Below, piece after piece: positions 18,897 to 28,291 of a stretch of 64,000 nucleotides of DNA (positions within the stretch are counted from its first letter, which is position 1; each line of letters starts with the position of its first letter). The position numbers and the translations under genes were made by a program. Location of the stretch: NCBI GenBank assembly GCA_022820825.1, contig JAJEEU010000057.1, positions 23,910 to 87,909 of the forward strand, read 5' to 3'. Source of the DNA: Vicinamibacteria bacterium. Lineage in GTDB: Bacteria; Acidobacteriota; Vicinamibacteria; Vicinamibacterales; UBA8438. Under the pieces are notes generated by a model. It searched no databases and was not told where the DNA came from. It saw only the letters and a list, made by a program, of their open reading frames with translations.

Positions 18897-19486
18897 TGCG
18901 GAAACCGCGCCGGGCGGCGGTCGCCTGCGCGCCGCTGCTGGCCGTCGTCTGGCCGGCGGCTGCGGAAGCGCATCCAATGGCCGGCGTCGGCGACTTCTAT
19001 GCCGGCATGCTGCACCCGCTGACCACCGTGGAGCACGTGCTGCCCCTGGCCGCGCTGGGCCTGCTGGCCGGACAGCAGCCGCGCGGCACAACTTTGCGAG
19101 TGATCCCGGCGGTCCCGGTTGCCCTGATCGCCGGCGCCGCGCTGGCGCTGGCGCTGCCCGCGCCGCCGGACCTCCAGGCCATCACCGTCGGCTCCATGGT
19201 GGCGCTCGGCGCGCTCGTGGCGCTGGCGGCCAGCCTGCCGCCCGTGGTGGCCGTAGCGGCCGCTGCGCTGCCGGCGGCGGCCATCGGCTGGGCCAATGCA
19301 GCGGAGCTCGGGGGACAGGTGGCGGCGGCCCGTTTCGTACCCGGAGTTGCCCTGGCAGGCCTGTTGGTGGTTATCTATGGCGCCGGCTGCGTACGCGGCC
19401 TGCGCGCGCCCTGGATGCGGATGGCGTTCCGGGTGCTCGGAAGCTGGATTGCGGCGCTCGGCGTGATGACGCTCGGGCTCCAATAG
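18896..19486 (+). CDS. HupE/UreJ-family membrane protein 2 (divergent)
   Basis: The ATG at 18896 overlaps the last base of the previous stop (TGATG); a GTG one codon upstream is an alternative. The 196-residue product has a cleavable first helix ending AEAHPMAG, then GMLHPLTTVEHVLPLAALG, which keeps the HPLT..H pattern but lacks the GHAHG segment of its neighbour. Six further hydrophobic helices follow. Translational coupling suggests a hetero-oligomeric transporter or a duplicated permease in which one copy diverged. Confidence 0.8.
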   Translation: MRKPRRAAVACAPLLAVVWPAAAEAHPMAGVGDFYAGMLHPLTTVEHVLPLAALGLLAGQQPRGTTLRVIPAVPVALIAGAALALALPAPPDLQAITVGSMVALGALVALAASLPPVVAVAAAALPAAAIGWANAAELGGQVAAARFVPGVALAGLLVVIYGAGCVRGLRAPWMRMAFRVLGSWIAALGVMTLGLQ

Positions 19487-19524
19487 CGCACGCGCCCGGT
19501 TTGGACTGACACAAAGGAGATGGA

Positions 19525-20340
19525 ATGGCACCAGTGAAGGAAGCCAGCGGCATGACGCTGGCGCAACTCTACGACCTGAGCGGCAAGGTAGCCGTCGTCA
19601 CCGGCGGGGCCAAGGGCATCGGCCAGGGCATCGCCAGGCGGCTGGCAGAGGCCGGTGCTTCCGTGCTCGTGGTGGATATCGACGCGGAGGGTGCGCAGGC
19701 AACCGCCGCCGGCATCGCGGACGGGGGCGGCACGGCCAGCAGCGCCGTGGCCGACCTGTCCACCGCGGACGGCGCAAGCGCCGCCGTATCCACCGCAGTG
19801 GAGCGTTACGGCCGGATCGACATCCTCGTCAACAACGCCGGCATCTACCCCATGACGCCCTGCCTGGATCTGTCGGAGGAAGTCTGGGACCGCACGCTGG
19901 ACCTGAACCTCAAGGGGCTGTTTTTCGCGTCGCAGGCGGCGGCCCGCGCGATGTCGAGTGCCGGCCACGGCGGCTCCATCGTCAACATCGCCTCGGTCGA
20001 CGCGTTCAAGCCGATCGGCAATCTCGTGCACTACGACGCGTCGAAGGGCGGCGTGGTCATGCTGACCAAGTCGCTGGCCAAGGAGCTGGGACCAATCGGC
20101 ATCCGCGTCAACGCGATCGCCCCGGGCGCCATCGCCACCGCGGGTACCGAGGCCAGCATTCCGCCCGATCTGCCGGCCGACGCGCTCGCCATGATGGAGC
20201 AGCTCAACAACGCGATGCCGCTGCGGCGCGGGGGCGAGCCGGACGATATCGCACGCGTCACGGTGTTCCTGGCGTCCCCGGCGGCGGAGTACATGACGGG
20301 TAGCACGGTGGTTGTCGACGGCGGGATGCTGCAGATCTGA
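19525..20340 (+). CDS. SDR-family oxidoreductase (classical FabG-like)
   Basis: This 271-residue protein is preceded by AAGGAG 5 bases before the ATG. It shows the classical SDR pattern: TGGAKGIGQGIA, DID after the second strand, NNAGIY, the catalytic Ser in NIASVD, YDASKGG (YxxxK) and a C-terminal SSP-type tail ending GSTVVVDGGMLQI. It is cytoplasmic and uses NAD(P). The closest known types are 3-oxoacyl-ACP reductase-like and 2,5-diketo or glucose dehydrogenases; the substrate cannot be chosen. It is 38 bases downstream of the HupE pair. Confidence 0.9.
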   Translation: MAPVKEASGMTLAQLYDLSGKVAVVTGGAKGIGQGIARRLAEAGASVLVVDIDAEGAQATAAGIADGGGTASSAVADLSTADGASAAVSTAVERYGRIDILVNNAGIYPMTPCLDLSEEVWDRTLDLNLKGLFFASQAAARAMSSAGHGGSIVNIASVDAFKPIGNLVHYDASKGGVVMLTKSLAKELGPIGIRVNAIAPGAIATAGTEASIPPDLPADALAMMEQLNNAMPLRRGGEPDDIARVTVFLASPAAEYMTGSTVVVDGGMLQI

Positions 20341-20347
20341 CGCCGCC

Positions 20348-20714
20348 TTACGGCAGGCCCAGCGCCACCCACTCGGCGGCCGATCGGCCCACACCGGCAA
20401 CCGTCAGCAGGATGTACTGCCGGCCGCCGGCCATGTAGGTCATGGGCGCGGAGCTGACCCCACCGGCCAGCTCCGTTTCCCACACGACCTCGCCGCTGGC
20501 CTTGTCCCAGGCGCGAAACATCCTTCCCGCACCCGGGTTGAACGGGTTCGAGTTCTCGCCGGCGAACAGCAGCGTCGCGGTGAGCAGGAGCGACGGCGCG
20601 GACAGCGTGCTCGGCTCCCCCAGCGGCGGCAGGCTCGGGATCGGCGGCTGCGGCCGGCGCGCCGCCCCGGCCCTGTCCCGCGACACCGACCGCAAGGGCG
20701 GGCACGAGCGCCAT
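20348..20714 (-). pseudogene. Decayed PQQ dehydrogenase: signal peptide plus C-terminal end, frameshifted
   Basis: Two frames together look like the ends of one PQQ dehydrogenase gene. An ATG at 20714 opens a plausible signal peptide ([15 protein letters not shown]). In another frame, from about 20690 to the TAA at 20348, the translation contains [38 protein letters not shown] and a final ALGLP. These align with the last 95 or so residues of the intact enzyme at 57552-59504 ([40 protein letters not shown]). A large internal deletion plus a frameshift near 20655-20690 explains this. It is divergent from the PQQ gene at 20835. A short intact ORF is not excluded. Confidence 0.65.
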
Positions 20715-20807
20715 GACAACGGTCAACTGGACGCAACCTCTCGACGGCAACGGCGCCTGCTGCACGCAAGCAGTTTGCCACACGGCGCGGAACGCCAGCG
20801 TGCGGGC

Positions 20808-20816
20808 TGCTACAAT
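20808..20816 (+). promoter_or_regulatory. Possible extended -10 promoter of the PQQ dehydrogenase
   Basis: TGCTACAAT is a good extended -10 element. The ATG follows at 20835, giving a short leader. No convincing -35 is seen at the normal spacing, which extended -10 promoters tolerate. Confidence 0.35.
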
Positions 20817-20834
20817 CCGGCGAGCAGCGGCGCG

Positions 20835-22589
20835 ATGACGGCACGCAGACGCACGGCCTGGATCGGCGGCCTCGCCATCCTGGGCGCCCTGTGCGTCCTG
20901 GCGGGCGGGCCGCCGCCGGCCGCGCTGCAGGCCGCCGCACAGGCGCCGCGGCAGCCTGCCGAACCCCTGGCGCTCACACCGGTCACCGACGCGATGCTCC
21001 GGGAGCCGCCGCCCGACGCCTGGCTGATGTACCGGCGCACGTACGACGGCTGGGGCTACAGCCCGCTGGACCAGATCGATCGGACCAACGTGGGACGCCT
21101 GCGCCTCGCGTGGGTCTGGTCGATGGAGGACGGCCGCAACCAGCCGACGCCAATCGTGCACGACGGGATCATGTTCCTCGCCAACCCGCGCGGCGTCGTG
21201 CAGGCGCTCGACGCGCGCACCGGCACCGGCCTCTGGGAATACCGCCGCGAATACCCCGAGGGCTTCGGGGGCGGCGAACGCGGCATGCGGAACTTCGCGC
21301 TGCACGGCAACCGGCTCGTGCTGTCCACGGCGGACGCCGCCATGATCGCGCTGGACGCGCGTACGGGTGAGCTCGTCTGGGAGACCCAGGTGGCCGATCC
21401 CGCGCTGGGCTACAACAACACGGCCGGCCCGCTCGTCGTCCGCGGCAAGGCGATCAACGGCATCAACGGCTGCAGCCGGTTCCAGCCGGACAGTTGCTTC
21501 ATCACGGCGCACGACGTGGAGACCGGCGAAGAGGTCTGGCGCACGTTCACCATCGCCCGCCCCGGCGAGCCGGGCGGCGACACCTGGGGCGACCTGCCGC
21601 TGGAGCTGCGCGGCGGCGGCGACTCGTGGATCGCCGGCAGCTACGACCCGCAGCTCGACCTGCTCTACTGGGGCGTGGCGCAGGCGAAGCCGTGGGTGCC
21701 GGCCAGCCGCGGGCTGACCACCGCCGACGCCGTGCTGTACACCAACTCCACGCTGGCGCTCGATCCGGACACCGGCGAGATCGTCTGGTACTTCCAGCAC
21801 GTGCCGGGCGAAGCGCTCGACCTCGACGAGGGTTACGAGAAGGTGCTGATCGACAGCAACGGCCGGGGAGCGCTCTATACCATCGGCAAGCACGGCATCC
21901 TGTGGAAGCTCGACCGCGAGACGGGCGCGTTCCTCGACCACAAGGAGACCGTCTTTCAGAACGTCTTCTCGCACATCGATCCGCGGACCGGCGCGGTGAC
22001 GTACCGCGACGACATCGCCGCCGCGGGCGTCGGCGACTGGGTGTCGGTCTGCCCCAGCACGGCGGGCGGCAACAACTGGCAGGCAATCGCCTACAGCCCG
22101 GAAGCGCGGCGGCTGGTCATCCCGCTCAGCCAGAGCTGCATGGAGCTCGCCGGGCGTGAGGTGGTGCTGGAGGTCGGCTCGGGCGGCACCCAGGCCGATC
22201 GCCTCTGGTTCGAGATGCCGGGCACCGACGGCAAACTGGGCAAGCTGGCGGCGTACGACGTCGATACGCTCGAAGAAACGTGGTCGATCGAGCAGCGGGC
22301 CGCCTTCATCACCGGCATACTGACCACCGCGGGGGGACTGGCGTTCGCCGGCGACGTGAACCGGTGGATCCGGGCCCACGACGTGCGGGACGGCACCGTG
22401 CTGTGGGAAAGGCGGCTGGGCACGTCGGTGCAGGGCTTTCCGATCAGCTACGCGGTCGACGGCCGGCAGTACATCGCGGTCCCGACCGGCCTGGGCGGCG
22501 GCAGCCCGCGGCGCGTGCCCGACCTGCTGTCGCCCGAGATTCGTTACCCCCGCACCGGCAACGCCCTGTACGTATTCACGCTGGACTAG
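20835..22589 (+). CDS. PQQ-dependent alcohol dehydrogenase-like protein, no haem domain
   Basis: This 584-residue protein starts with a signal peptide ([12 protein letters not shown]) ending near residue 40. It is a PQQ eight-bladed propeller of the methanol dehydrogenase type: [97 protein letters not shown] and a final NALYVFTLD. It is a close relative of 4744-6798 but lacks that protein's N-terminal cytochrome c, so it needs a separate electron acceptor. It stands 28 bases upstream of the cyclase gene and is probably in an operon with it and the following SDR. Confidence 0.9.
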   Translation: MTARRRTAWIGGLAILGALCVLAGGPPPAALQAAAQAPRQPAEPLALTPVTDAMLREPPPDAWLMYRRTYDGWGYSPLDQIDRTNVGRLRLAWVWSMEDGRNQPTPIVHDGIMFLANPRGVVQALDARTGTGLWEYRREYPEGFGGGERGMRNFALHGNRLVLSTADAAMIALDARTGELVWETQVADPALGYNNTAGPLVVRGKAINGINGCSRFQPDSCFITAHDVETGEEVWRTFTIARPGEPGGDTWGDLPLELRGGGDSWIAGSYDPQLDLLYWGVAQAKPWVPASRGLTTADAVLYTNSTLALDPDTGEIVWYFQHVPGEALDLDEGYEKVLIDSNGRGALYTIGKHGILWKLDRETGAFLDHKETVFQNVFSHIDPRTGAVTYRDDIAAAGVGDWVSVCPSTAGGNNWQAIAYSPEARRLVIPLSQSCMELAGREVVLEVGSGGTQADRLWFEMPGTDGKLGKLAAYDVDTLEETWSIEQRAAFITGILTTAGGLAFAGDVNRWIRAHDVRDGTVLWERRLGTSVQGFPISYAVDGRQYIAVPTGLGGGSPRRVPDLLSPEIRYPRTGNALYVFTLD

Positions 22590-22617
22590 GCAATCGGTCA
22601 CAGGGAGAACTGACGCC

Positions 22618-23619
22618 ATGCACGTATCCGCGCCGTGCGGCAGGCTGGCTCTGGCGGCGGCGGTCGCAGTAGCCGTCACCGCCGCGTTGCCCGCGCAGGG
22701 CACCCGCCCGCAGACCGTCACGCCCGCGCAGATCGACACCTGGAAGCAGGAGCTCAGCAACTGGGGACGCTGGGGCGAAGACGACCAGAAGGGTGCGCTG
22801 AACCTCATCACGCGCGCAAAGCGCCGGGCTGCGGCGGACCTGGTGCAGGAAGGATTCTCGGTGTCGCTCGCGCGGCGGGCCGACTACGAGAGCAACCTGG
22901 ACACCGAGATCAACATCCCCGGCACCGGGCCGTACGTACGCAACATGACCCGGCCCACGCTCGACTGGTTCGAGCTGCGCTATCACGGCTGGGCGCACAC
23001 GCATATCGACTCGCTGGCCCACGGTACCGACAACGACGTGTCGTACAACGGCTACGTCGACGACGACGAGGCCGTGATGACCACGGGCCAGCCGCGGAAC
23101 GCGATCGACGTGGCCGAGCACGGCATCTTCACGCGCGGCGTCCTGATGGACATCCCGCGGCTGAAGGGCGTGCCGTACCTCGATCCGGGCGAGCGGATCT
23201 ACCCCGCAGACCTGGAGGCGTGGGAGCGGCAGGCCGGCATGCGGGTGGCCGCGGGCGACGCGCTCTTCATCCGCACGGGGCGCTGGGCGCGGCGCGAGGC
23301 GCTCGGGGCCTGGAACGCCCGCGAGCACAGCGCCGGCCTCGACGCGTCGGTCATCCCCTGGCTGCGGGAACGCGACATCGCCATCCTGGCCGGCGAGTCG
23401 CCGCAGGACGCCGTGCCGCCGGGCGGCGAGCTGACCGGCCTGCCGGTCCACAACTTCGCCCTGGTGTACCTGGGCGTGCACCTGTTCGACAACGTCGCAC
23501 TGGACGACCTGGCCGACGCCGCGGCGGCGCGCAACCGCTGGGAGTTCCTGCTGACCGTGGCGCCGCTGCGGATGGTGGGCGGCACCGGCTCGCCGATCAA
23601 TCCGATAGCGACGTTCTGA
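22618..23619 (+). CDS. Exported cyclase-family hydrolase (kynurenine formamidase-like fold)
   Basis: This 333-residue protein has a signal peptide ending near residue 26 (AALPAQ). It matches the cyclase family (PF04199): WGEDDQKGALNLIT, the metal motif HTHIDSLAH, RGVLMDIPRLKG, GDALFIRTGRWARR, ILAGESPQD and LPVHNFALVYLGVHLFDN. Relatives are manganese or zinc amidohydrolases or lactonases. Export is unusual compared with cytoplasmic kynurenine formamidases but common for this subgroup. It lies between a PQQ dehydrogenase (28 bases upstream) and an SDR (29 bases downstream), consistent with a stepwise catabolic operon. Confidence 0.88.
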   Translation: MHVSAPCGRLALAAAVAVAVTAALPAQGTRPQTVTPAQIDTWKQELSNWGRWGEDDQKGALNLITRAKRRAAADLVQEGFSVSLARRADYESNLDTEINIPGTGPYVRNMTRPTLDWFELRYHGWAHTHIDSLAHGTDNDVSYNGYVDDDEAVMTTGQPRNAIDVAEHGIFTRGVLMDIPRLKGVPYLDPGERIYPADLEAWERQAGMRVAAGDALFIRTGRWARREALGAWNAREHSAGLDASVIPWLRERDIAILAGESPQDAVPPGGELTGLPVHNFALVYLGVHLFDNVALDDLADAAAARNRWEFLLTVAPLRMVGGTGSPINPIATF

Positions 23620-23648
23620 CCACGGCAACACGACGACACGAGGAGCAA

Positions 23649-24497
23649 ATGGGAGCGCTTGACGGACAAGTAGCGATTGTCACCGGCGCCAGCCGGAGCA
23701 TCGGCAAGGGCTGCGCGCTGGAGCTGGGCGCGGCGGGGGCGACGGTGTACGCCACCGGGCGCACGCTGAAGGAGGGCGACGCCGCGTTGCCGGGCAGCCT
23801 GGAATCGACGGCGCGCGAGGTGGACGCGCTCGGCGGGCGCGGCATCGGCGTCGCCTGCGACCACCGCGACGACGCCCAGGTGGCCACCCTGTTCGAGCGG
23901 GTCGCGGACGAGTGCGGGCGCCTCGACGTGCTCGTGAACAACGCGTTCCTGATCCCGCCCGAGCTGGTCTCCGGGCTGCCGTTCTGGGAGACGCCGCTGT
24001 CGAACTGGGACGACATGATCGACGTGGGCACGCGCTCGGCGTACGCCGCCACCTGGCACGCGGCGAAGCCGATGGTGGCCGCAAGGCGGGGCCTGATCGT
24101 GAACGTCAGCTCATCCGGGGCCGTCGGTTTCGCCTGGCACGTGGCGTACGGCGTGGGCAAGTGCGCGCTGGACCGCATCACCGCCGACACCGCCCACCAG
24201 CTCCGCGAGCACGGCGTGGCCGCCGTATCGCTCTGGCCGGGTCTGGTCTACAACGAGCGGCTGCAGCAGGCGCCGAACGTGGAGCAGATGTTCGACCTGA
24301 GCGGCGCCGAATCGCCGCGGTTCTGCGGGCGGGCCGTGACGGCGCTGGCGAGCGACCCCGAGGTCCTGCAACTGTCCGGCAGCGCGGTGTCGGCGCGCGA
24401 GCTGGCCGACAAGTACGGCTTCACCGACGTGGACGGCCGCCTGCCGAAGGGCCCGCTGTCGCACGCCGCCCGGACGGACGCAGCGGGACAGGACTGA
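23649..24497 (+). CDS. SDR-family oxidoreductase (DHRS1-like)
   Basis: The ATG follows GAGGAG by 3 bases; a much longer frame through the cyclase gene was rejected. The 282-residue product has TGASRSIGKG, ATGRT after the second strand, NNAFLIPP, the catalytic Ser in NVSSSGA and YGVGKCALDR (YxxxK). The NNAF motif, the long loop before the active site and WPGLVYNERL resemble DHRS1-like SDRs. It is cytoplasmic and NADP(H)-dependent by family. It ends 12 bases before a convergent B gene. Confidence 0.88.
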   Translation: MGALDGQVAIVTGASRSIGKGCALELGAAGATVYATGRTLKEGDAALPGSLESTAREVDALGGRGIGVACDHRDDAQVATLFERVADECGRLDVLVNNAFLIPPELVSGLPFWETPLSNWDDMIDVGTRSAYAATWHAAKPMVAARRGLIVNVSSSGAVGFAWHVAYGVGKCALDRITADTAHQLREHGVAAVSLWPGLVYNERLQQAPNVEQMFDLSGAESPRFCGRAVTALASDPEVLQLSGSAVSARELADKYGFTDVDGRLPKGPLSHAARTDAAGQD

Positions 24498-24509
24498 GCC
24501 GTCTGTACG

Positions 24510-25424
24510 TCAACGGCTGACGACGAACGTCACATCCGCCGCACTCGAGAGCCCCCCGTCGTGGGCAAGTGCCCGCAATACGTACGTTCCCGGCTCCTCG
24601 AACGTCGCGCGCACCACCCACTTGCCGTCCGGGGGCACGGGAGGCGTCTCCCAGCCCATCGAGTAGGGTGAGTTGCGGCCGTCGCGCAGGTCCTCCCAGG
24701 CGCTGAACTGAGGCGGGTCGAACGTTACCCTGCCCGACCCGCGATACACGAACCAACTGAATCGGAGACCCTCCGCGTTGTGCGGCACGCCGGCAACCGA
24801 CGTGCCGATCGGCGGCATCGGGTTCGGCTCCGGAATGCCGTCATCGCTGGCGACCGCGGTCAACGTGACGGGGCTGCCGGCCATGACCTGCCGCGTCGGC
24901 TCTCCGGCGACCGTCAGGACCGGCGCATCGTTGCTGGCGCCGGTGAGCGGCCCGCCGGTGTTGGCCTGCAGCACCGCGTCGTCGATGAAGTAATCCGGGT
25001 GGAGCGTCCCGTACGCCCGCTCGGCCTTGCCGCGAACGACCAGCGTCCATACCAGCTCTCTGTTGCCGAAATCGTGCGGCACGCGAATCCGGAACAGGAA
25101 GCGGGTGCGCTGGGGGTAGAAGTGCGTCGGCTGCCCCTGATCGGGACCTCCCGGCTCGATGGCGTTGTGCGGGCCGATCGGGACATCGACGGCATCCCAG
25201 TTGCGGCTGAAGTAGCCGAACACCAGGCTGAACGAGCCATCCGGATTCTGCTCCCAGCCTTCATAGACGGGCGCGATGGTCCGGTCGCCGCGGCCTGCTG
25301 ACACCTGTGCTGCGCCGGTTTCCACCAGCGCCGTCGCCACGAGGATGGCCGCGGCTGCAAGCGTTGGACACACGGTGGCAAGGAAGTGTTGGAATCGCAT
25401 CCCGCACATGATGCAGCGCAGCAT
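24510..25424 (-). CDS. Secreted B-family beta-rich partner protein
   Basis: This 304-residue protein could start at 25424, 25409 or 25400; the last gives the cleanest signal peptide, ending near GAAQ. Family blocks are IAPVYEGWEQNPDGSFSLVF, GYFSRNWDAVDVPIGP, NAIEPGGPDQGQPTHFYP, ELVWTLVVRGKAERAYG, HPDYFIDD, GIPEPNPMPPIG, RFSWFVYRGSGRVTFDP, FSAWEDLRDGRNSPYSMG and a terminal TYVLRALAHDGG strand. It follows the A2 gene by 42 bases as the last gene of the DUF3500-GSDH-A-B operon. Its adjacency to a PHM-like gene is repeated at three other loci, supporting a shared role. Confidence 0.78.
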   Translation of the reverse strand: MLRCIMCGMRFQHFLATVCPTLAAAAILVATALVETGAAQVSAGRGDRTIAPVYEGWEQNPDGSFSLVFGYFSRNWDAVDVPIGPHNAIEPGGPDQGQPTHFYPQRTRFLFRIRVPHDFGNRELVWTLVVRGKAERAYGTLHPDYFIDDAVLQANTGGPLTGASNDAPVLTVAGEPTRQVMAGSPVTLTAVASDDGIPEPNPMPPIGTSVAGVPHNAEGLRFSWFVYRGSGRVTFDPPQFSAWEDLRDGRNSPYSMGWETPPVPPDGKWVVRATFEEPGTYVLRALAHDGGLSSAADVTFVVSR

Positions 25425-25466
25425 CCGTCACGTCTTCCGGCTTCGGTCCAGACTCCGGGGAGCGGG

Positions 25467-26930
25467 CTATTGCTGGCCGGAGGTTACAACCGCTTGCACG
25501 GCCCTGCCGTACTCGCACAACGGGCAGCCGATTACGGTCTGGCCGTCCGCCAGCCCGAGATTATCGAGCCGCTCGGCCATCTCCTCCTCGAACTCTTCGT
25601 CGGTCAGGTGGATCCCCCGCAGGATGCTGATCGACATATTGTCCATGGTGCGGTGGCCAAGACCCGTCCAGTTCCTCGGATCGGCAACGTTCCGGTTCGC
25701 CGGCGTGGTGTCGAAATAGCCCGTGCTGCGCAGGATGGTCCCCTTCGGGAGCAGCGGCGCCGCGTCGTCCGCGTAGTTGTAGGTCCTCACCCAGCCGTGG
25801 TTGTATCCGGCGCAACTCAGCGTTTCAGCCGTATTCTGCCAAATCGCGTCCAGACACATCCGCACTCCCGCGGCATGCATGTGCGGCTCGAACGCGATGA
25901 TCTTCGTGTGCTCCGGAAGCACGAGGAAACCCTCGAACTTCTGGTTCGCCTCCATGCCCCTGATGTCGAGCAGGCGCGTGTCGACGTTGAGCCCCACGAA
26001 CCGTTTTGTCGGCCGATAGCCCCTGGGGTGGAACCGGAAGCCGAAGTCCAGGCGCGCCCTGGTGTGCTTGCCGATGGCATGCAGGTGTGCGTTGACGAAC
26101 ATCAGCGACGAGCCCGCTTTCAGCAGCCTGCCGGCCTCCGCATCGAACACGTCGGGATTGCGCCCCACTTCATGCAGGGGCCAGATGCCGCCGCCCTCAT
26201 CCTCAGGCAGGGGCCGCCCTTCGGCGCTCACCGGCATCCAGGCCAGATGGTGCACGATCGCCCGCCCGCCGGTAGTCCGCCAGTCACCCGCCGGTTCGGC
26301 GCCGTCGGGCTCGGTCGGCTCGGCCACTTCCTTCACCTCGACCGAGGCGACATAGCGGTTCTCGGTCAGCCCGGTCGGCGTGGCGCCGATCGGCCCCCAC
26401 CAGTCGGGTGACTGGGCCGGCATCTCGAAGCTCGGTGACGAGACGATCAGGTCCGGCTGCCCGAGCAACCACTCGCTTGCGTCGGCGAAAATCCGCGGCG
26501 GAGGCATGTCGGCCGGGTTGCCCCGGGCCGCGCCGCCGTCGACCCAGGCGGCGATCTTCGCAATTTCGTCCTCCGTCAGCGAGAAGTCATCCCTGAACTG
26601 CTGGATGCCGATGTCCCGCTCGATGAACCAGGGAGGCATGGCCTCGGGTTTGTCGCGCAAACCGGTTCGGTACTTGATGGAGCGCGCCCATGGACGCACC
26701 TCTTCGTACGTGACCAGCGACATCGGCGCCAGCGCACCCGGGCGATGGCAGTTCTGGCACTTCTGCTGCAGAATCGGGGCGATGTCCTTCGTAAAGGTCA
26801 CCTCCGCAGACGGCGGACCGTCGGGCGCCTCCTGCGCCATAGCCGACCATGGCAGCATCACCAGCGCCGACGGGACGACCACCGCCCACGCCACGCGCCC
26901 CGCCGACCTTCGTTGCAGGTTCCACTGCAT
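25467..26930 (-). CDS. Secreted cytochrome c-type II copper monooxygenase (A2)
   Basis: The ATG at 26930 follows AGAGG by 5 bases; the longer frame is a shadow of the upstream gene. The 487-residue product has a signal peptide ending near residue 33 (SAMAQ), a haem motif CQNCH at 58-62, then the PHM-like region. Visible ligands are His227-His228 (AIVHHLAW), the NAHLHAIGKH segment (His282, His284), His350 and His352 (EPHMHAAG) and a methionine at 432 (TMDNMS). A C-terminal CPLC pair is shared with A4 and A5 but not with the other three copies. It follows the sugar dehydrogenase gene by 2 bases and is clearly in the same operon. Confidence 0.88.
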   Translation of the reverse strand: MQWNLQRRSAGRVAWAVVVPSALVMLPWSAMAQEAPDGPPSAEVTFTKDIAPILQQKCQNCHRPGALAPMSLVTYEEVRPWARSIKYRTGLRDKPEAMPPWFIERDIGIQQFRDDFSLTEDEIAKIAAWVDGGAARGNPADMPPPRIFADASEWLLGQPDLIVSSPSFEMPAQSPDWWGPIGATPTGLTENRYVASVEVKEVAEPTEPDGAEPAGDWRTTGGRAIVHHLAWMPVSAEGRPLPEDEGGGIWPLHEVGRNPDVFDAEAGRLLKAGSSLMFVNAHLHAIGKHTRARLDFGFRFHPRGYRPTKRFVGLNVDTRLLDIRGMEANQKFEGFLVLPEHTKIIAFEPHMHAAGVRMCLDAIWQNTAETLSCAGYNHGWVRTYNYADDAAPLLPKGTILRSTGYFDTTPANRNVADPRNWTGLGHRTMDNMSISILRGIHLTDEEFEEEMAERLDNLGLADGQTVIGCPLCEYGRAVQAVVTSGQQ

Positions 26931-26932
26931 GA

Positions 26933-28285
26933 CTACCTCTCCCGGCTTGTTCGACCCGGCGGCGCCGTTTCGACAGGTTCGAGCCGCAGCACGGCGCCTT
27001 CCGCCGCGTCGACCGTGACATACAACAGTCCGTCGGGCCCCTGCTTGACGTCGCGGATGCGGCGCTGGAGCTCGTGCAGCAGCGTCCAGTTGCCCGCGCG
27101 CTGCGGGTTTCCGCTGCCGGTCAATTCGATGCGGTGCAACTGGCGCGCACCCAGATACGAGCCTGCGCCGAGCGCGCCGACGAATATGTTGCCCTGCCAG
27201 TCCGGAAACCTGTCGCCCGTGTAGATCAGGATTCCGCCTACCGCCGGCGAGGGATTCCAGAACAGGAACGGCTCCTCCATGCCCTCCAACCGGCGGTCTC
27301 CGGAGCCGACCGGCTGGTTGCTGTACTCGCGGCCGTACGAGATGACCGGCCACCCGTAGTTCCTGCCGGCCTCGATGATATTGATCTCGTCGCCGCCCAT
27401 CGGCCCGTGTTCGGTTTCCCAGATCTCTCCGGTCTCCGGGTGCACGAACAGACCTACCGCGTTGCGGATGCCGAGCGCATAGATCTCGGGCCGGTAACCG
27501 GGCCGGCCCACGAAGGGATTGTCGGCCGGGACGGTGCCGTCGTCGTTGAGACGCAAGATCTTGCCGGCATGCGTGGCGGGGTCCTGCGGCGCATCGCCGC
27601 GCGGCATGCCAATCGTCATGATAATCGTGCCGTCGCGGGCGAATGCGACGCGCGATGCGCAGGCCGCTCCGCACCGTATGTCCGACACGAAGACGTCCTG
27701 GACGTCGGCGAGGGCGGCGCCGCCCGCGAACCGGGCGCGCGCCAGAGCGACCGTGTTCCTCACTTCCGGCCGCGCGGACTCGGCCCGGGGCGCCGGCACC
27801 GCCTTCGTATAGGTGAGATAGACGAAGTGGTTGTCGGCATACCGCGGATGGAGCACGACATCCATCAGGCCCGCACGCCACGCCTGCGTTGTGGCCTTCG
27901 GCACGCCGCCGATCGGCTCCGGATCGAGCGCGCCGTTGCGGATAATCCGCAGCCGTCCTTCCAGTTCGGTGACCAGTATATCGCCGTGCGGAAGGAGCGC
28001 GAGTGACCAGGGATGCCTCAGCCCCGCGATGGGTACAACGCGGAAGGGGCGCCCGCTCGAGTCCTTGAAGATCTCGGGGCCGCTGGGGAGGGGCACGGCG
28101 GGCCGGTCGGCGCCCCGGGCGGCGTCCAGGGCAGCCGCAGACGGGGCCGGATCCGCTGCGGCCTGCTCTGCCTGCTGCGCGGCGACGCCGTGTTCAGCAG
28201 CAGGCACACTCCATGCGAAGACCAGGATGGAGAGGGCGATGGCGGCGCGCCTTACCGGTCGCTGTGCGACGCGGGGTGTCGCCAC
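26933..28285 (-). CDS. Secreted PQQ-dependent sugar/aldose dehydrogenase (GSDH family)
   Basis: This 450-residue protein starts at GTG with a weak ribosome site. It has a signal peptide and a six-bladed propeller of the soluble glucose/sorbosone dehydrogenase family: GLRHPWSLALLPHGDILVTE, a TTQAWRAGLMDVVLHP segment with the usual catalytic His replaced, YLTYTK, GKILRLNDDGTVPADNPF, the EHGPMGGDEIN motif, NYGWPVISYG and the terminal QGPDGLLYVTVD. Family members oxidise sugars with PQQ and Ca2+. The usual GGEQGLL-type active-site segment is changed here (QAWRAGLM), so activity on sugars is uncertain. It is 6 bases after the DUF3500 stop and 2 bases before A2. Confidence 0.85.
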   Translation of the reverse strand: MATPRVAQRPVRRAAIALSILVFAWSVPAAEHGVAAQQAEQAAADPAPSAAALDAARGADRPAVPLPSGPEIFKDSSGRPFRVVPIAGLRHPWSLALLPHGDILVTELEGRLRIIRNGALDPEPIGGVPKATTQAWRAGLMDVVLHPRYADNHFVYLTYTKAVPAPRAESARPEVRNTVALARARFAGGAALADVQDVFVSDIRCGAACASRVAFARDGTIIMTIGMPRGDAPQDPATHAGKILRLNDDGTVPADNPFVGRPGYRPEIYALGIRNAVGLFVHPETGEIWETEHGPMGGDEINIIEAGRNYGWPVISYGREYSNQPVGSGDRRLEGMEEPFLFWNPSPAVGGILIYTGDRFPDWQGNIFVGALGAGSYLGARQLHRIELTGSGNPQRAGNWTLLHELQRRIRDVKQGPDGLLYVTVDAAEGAVLRLEPVETAPPGRTSRER

Positions 28286-28291
28286 GGGCTG

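Noticed and set aside
20031..22811. A 926-codon open frame antisense to the PQQ dehydrogenase
   Set aside because: It is the reverse-strand shadow of a GC-rich gene with recognised propeller motifs; its translation is Arg/Ala/Val-rich without domain signals, apart from the small pseudogene part noted separately.
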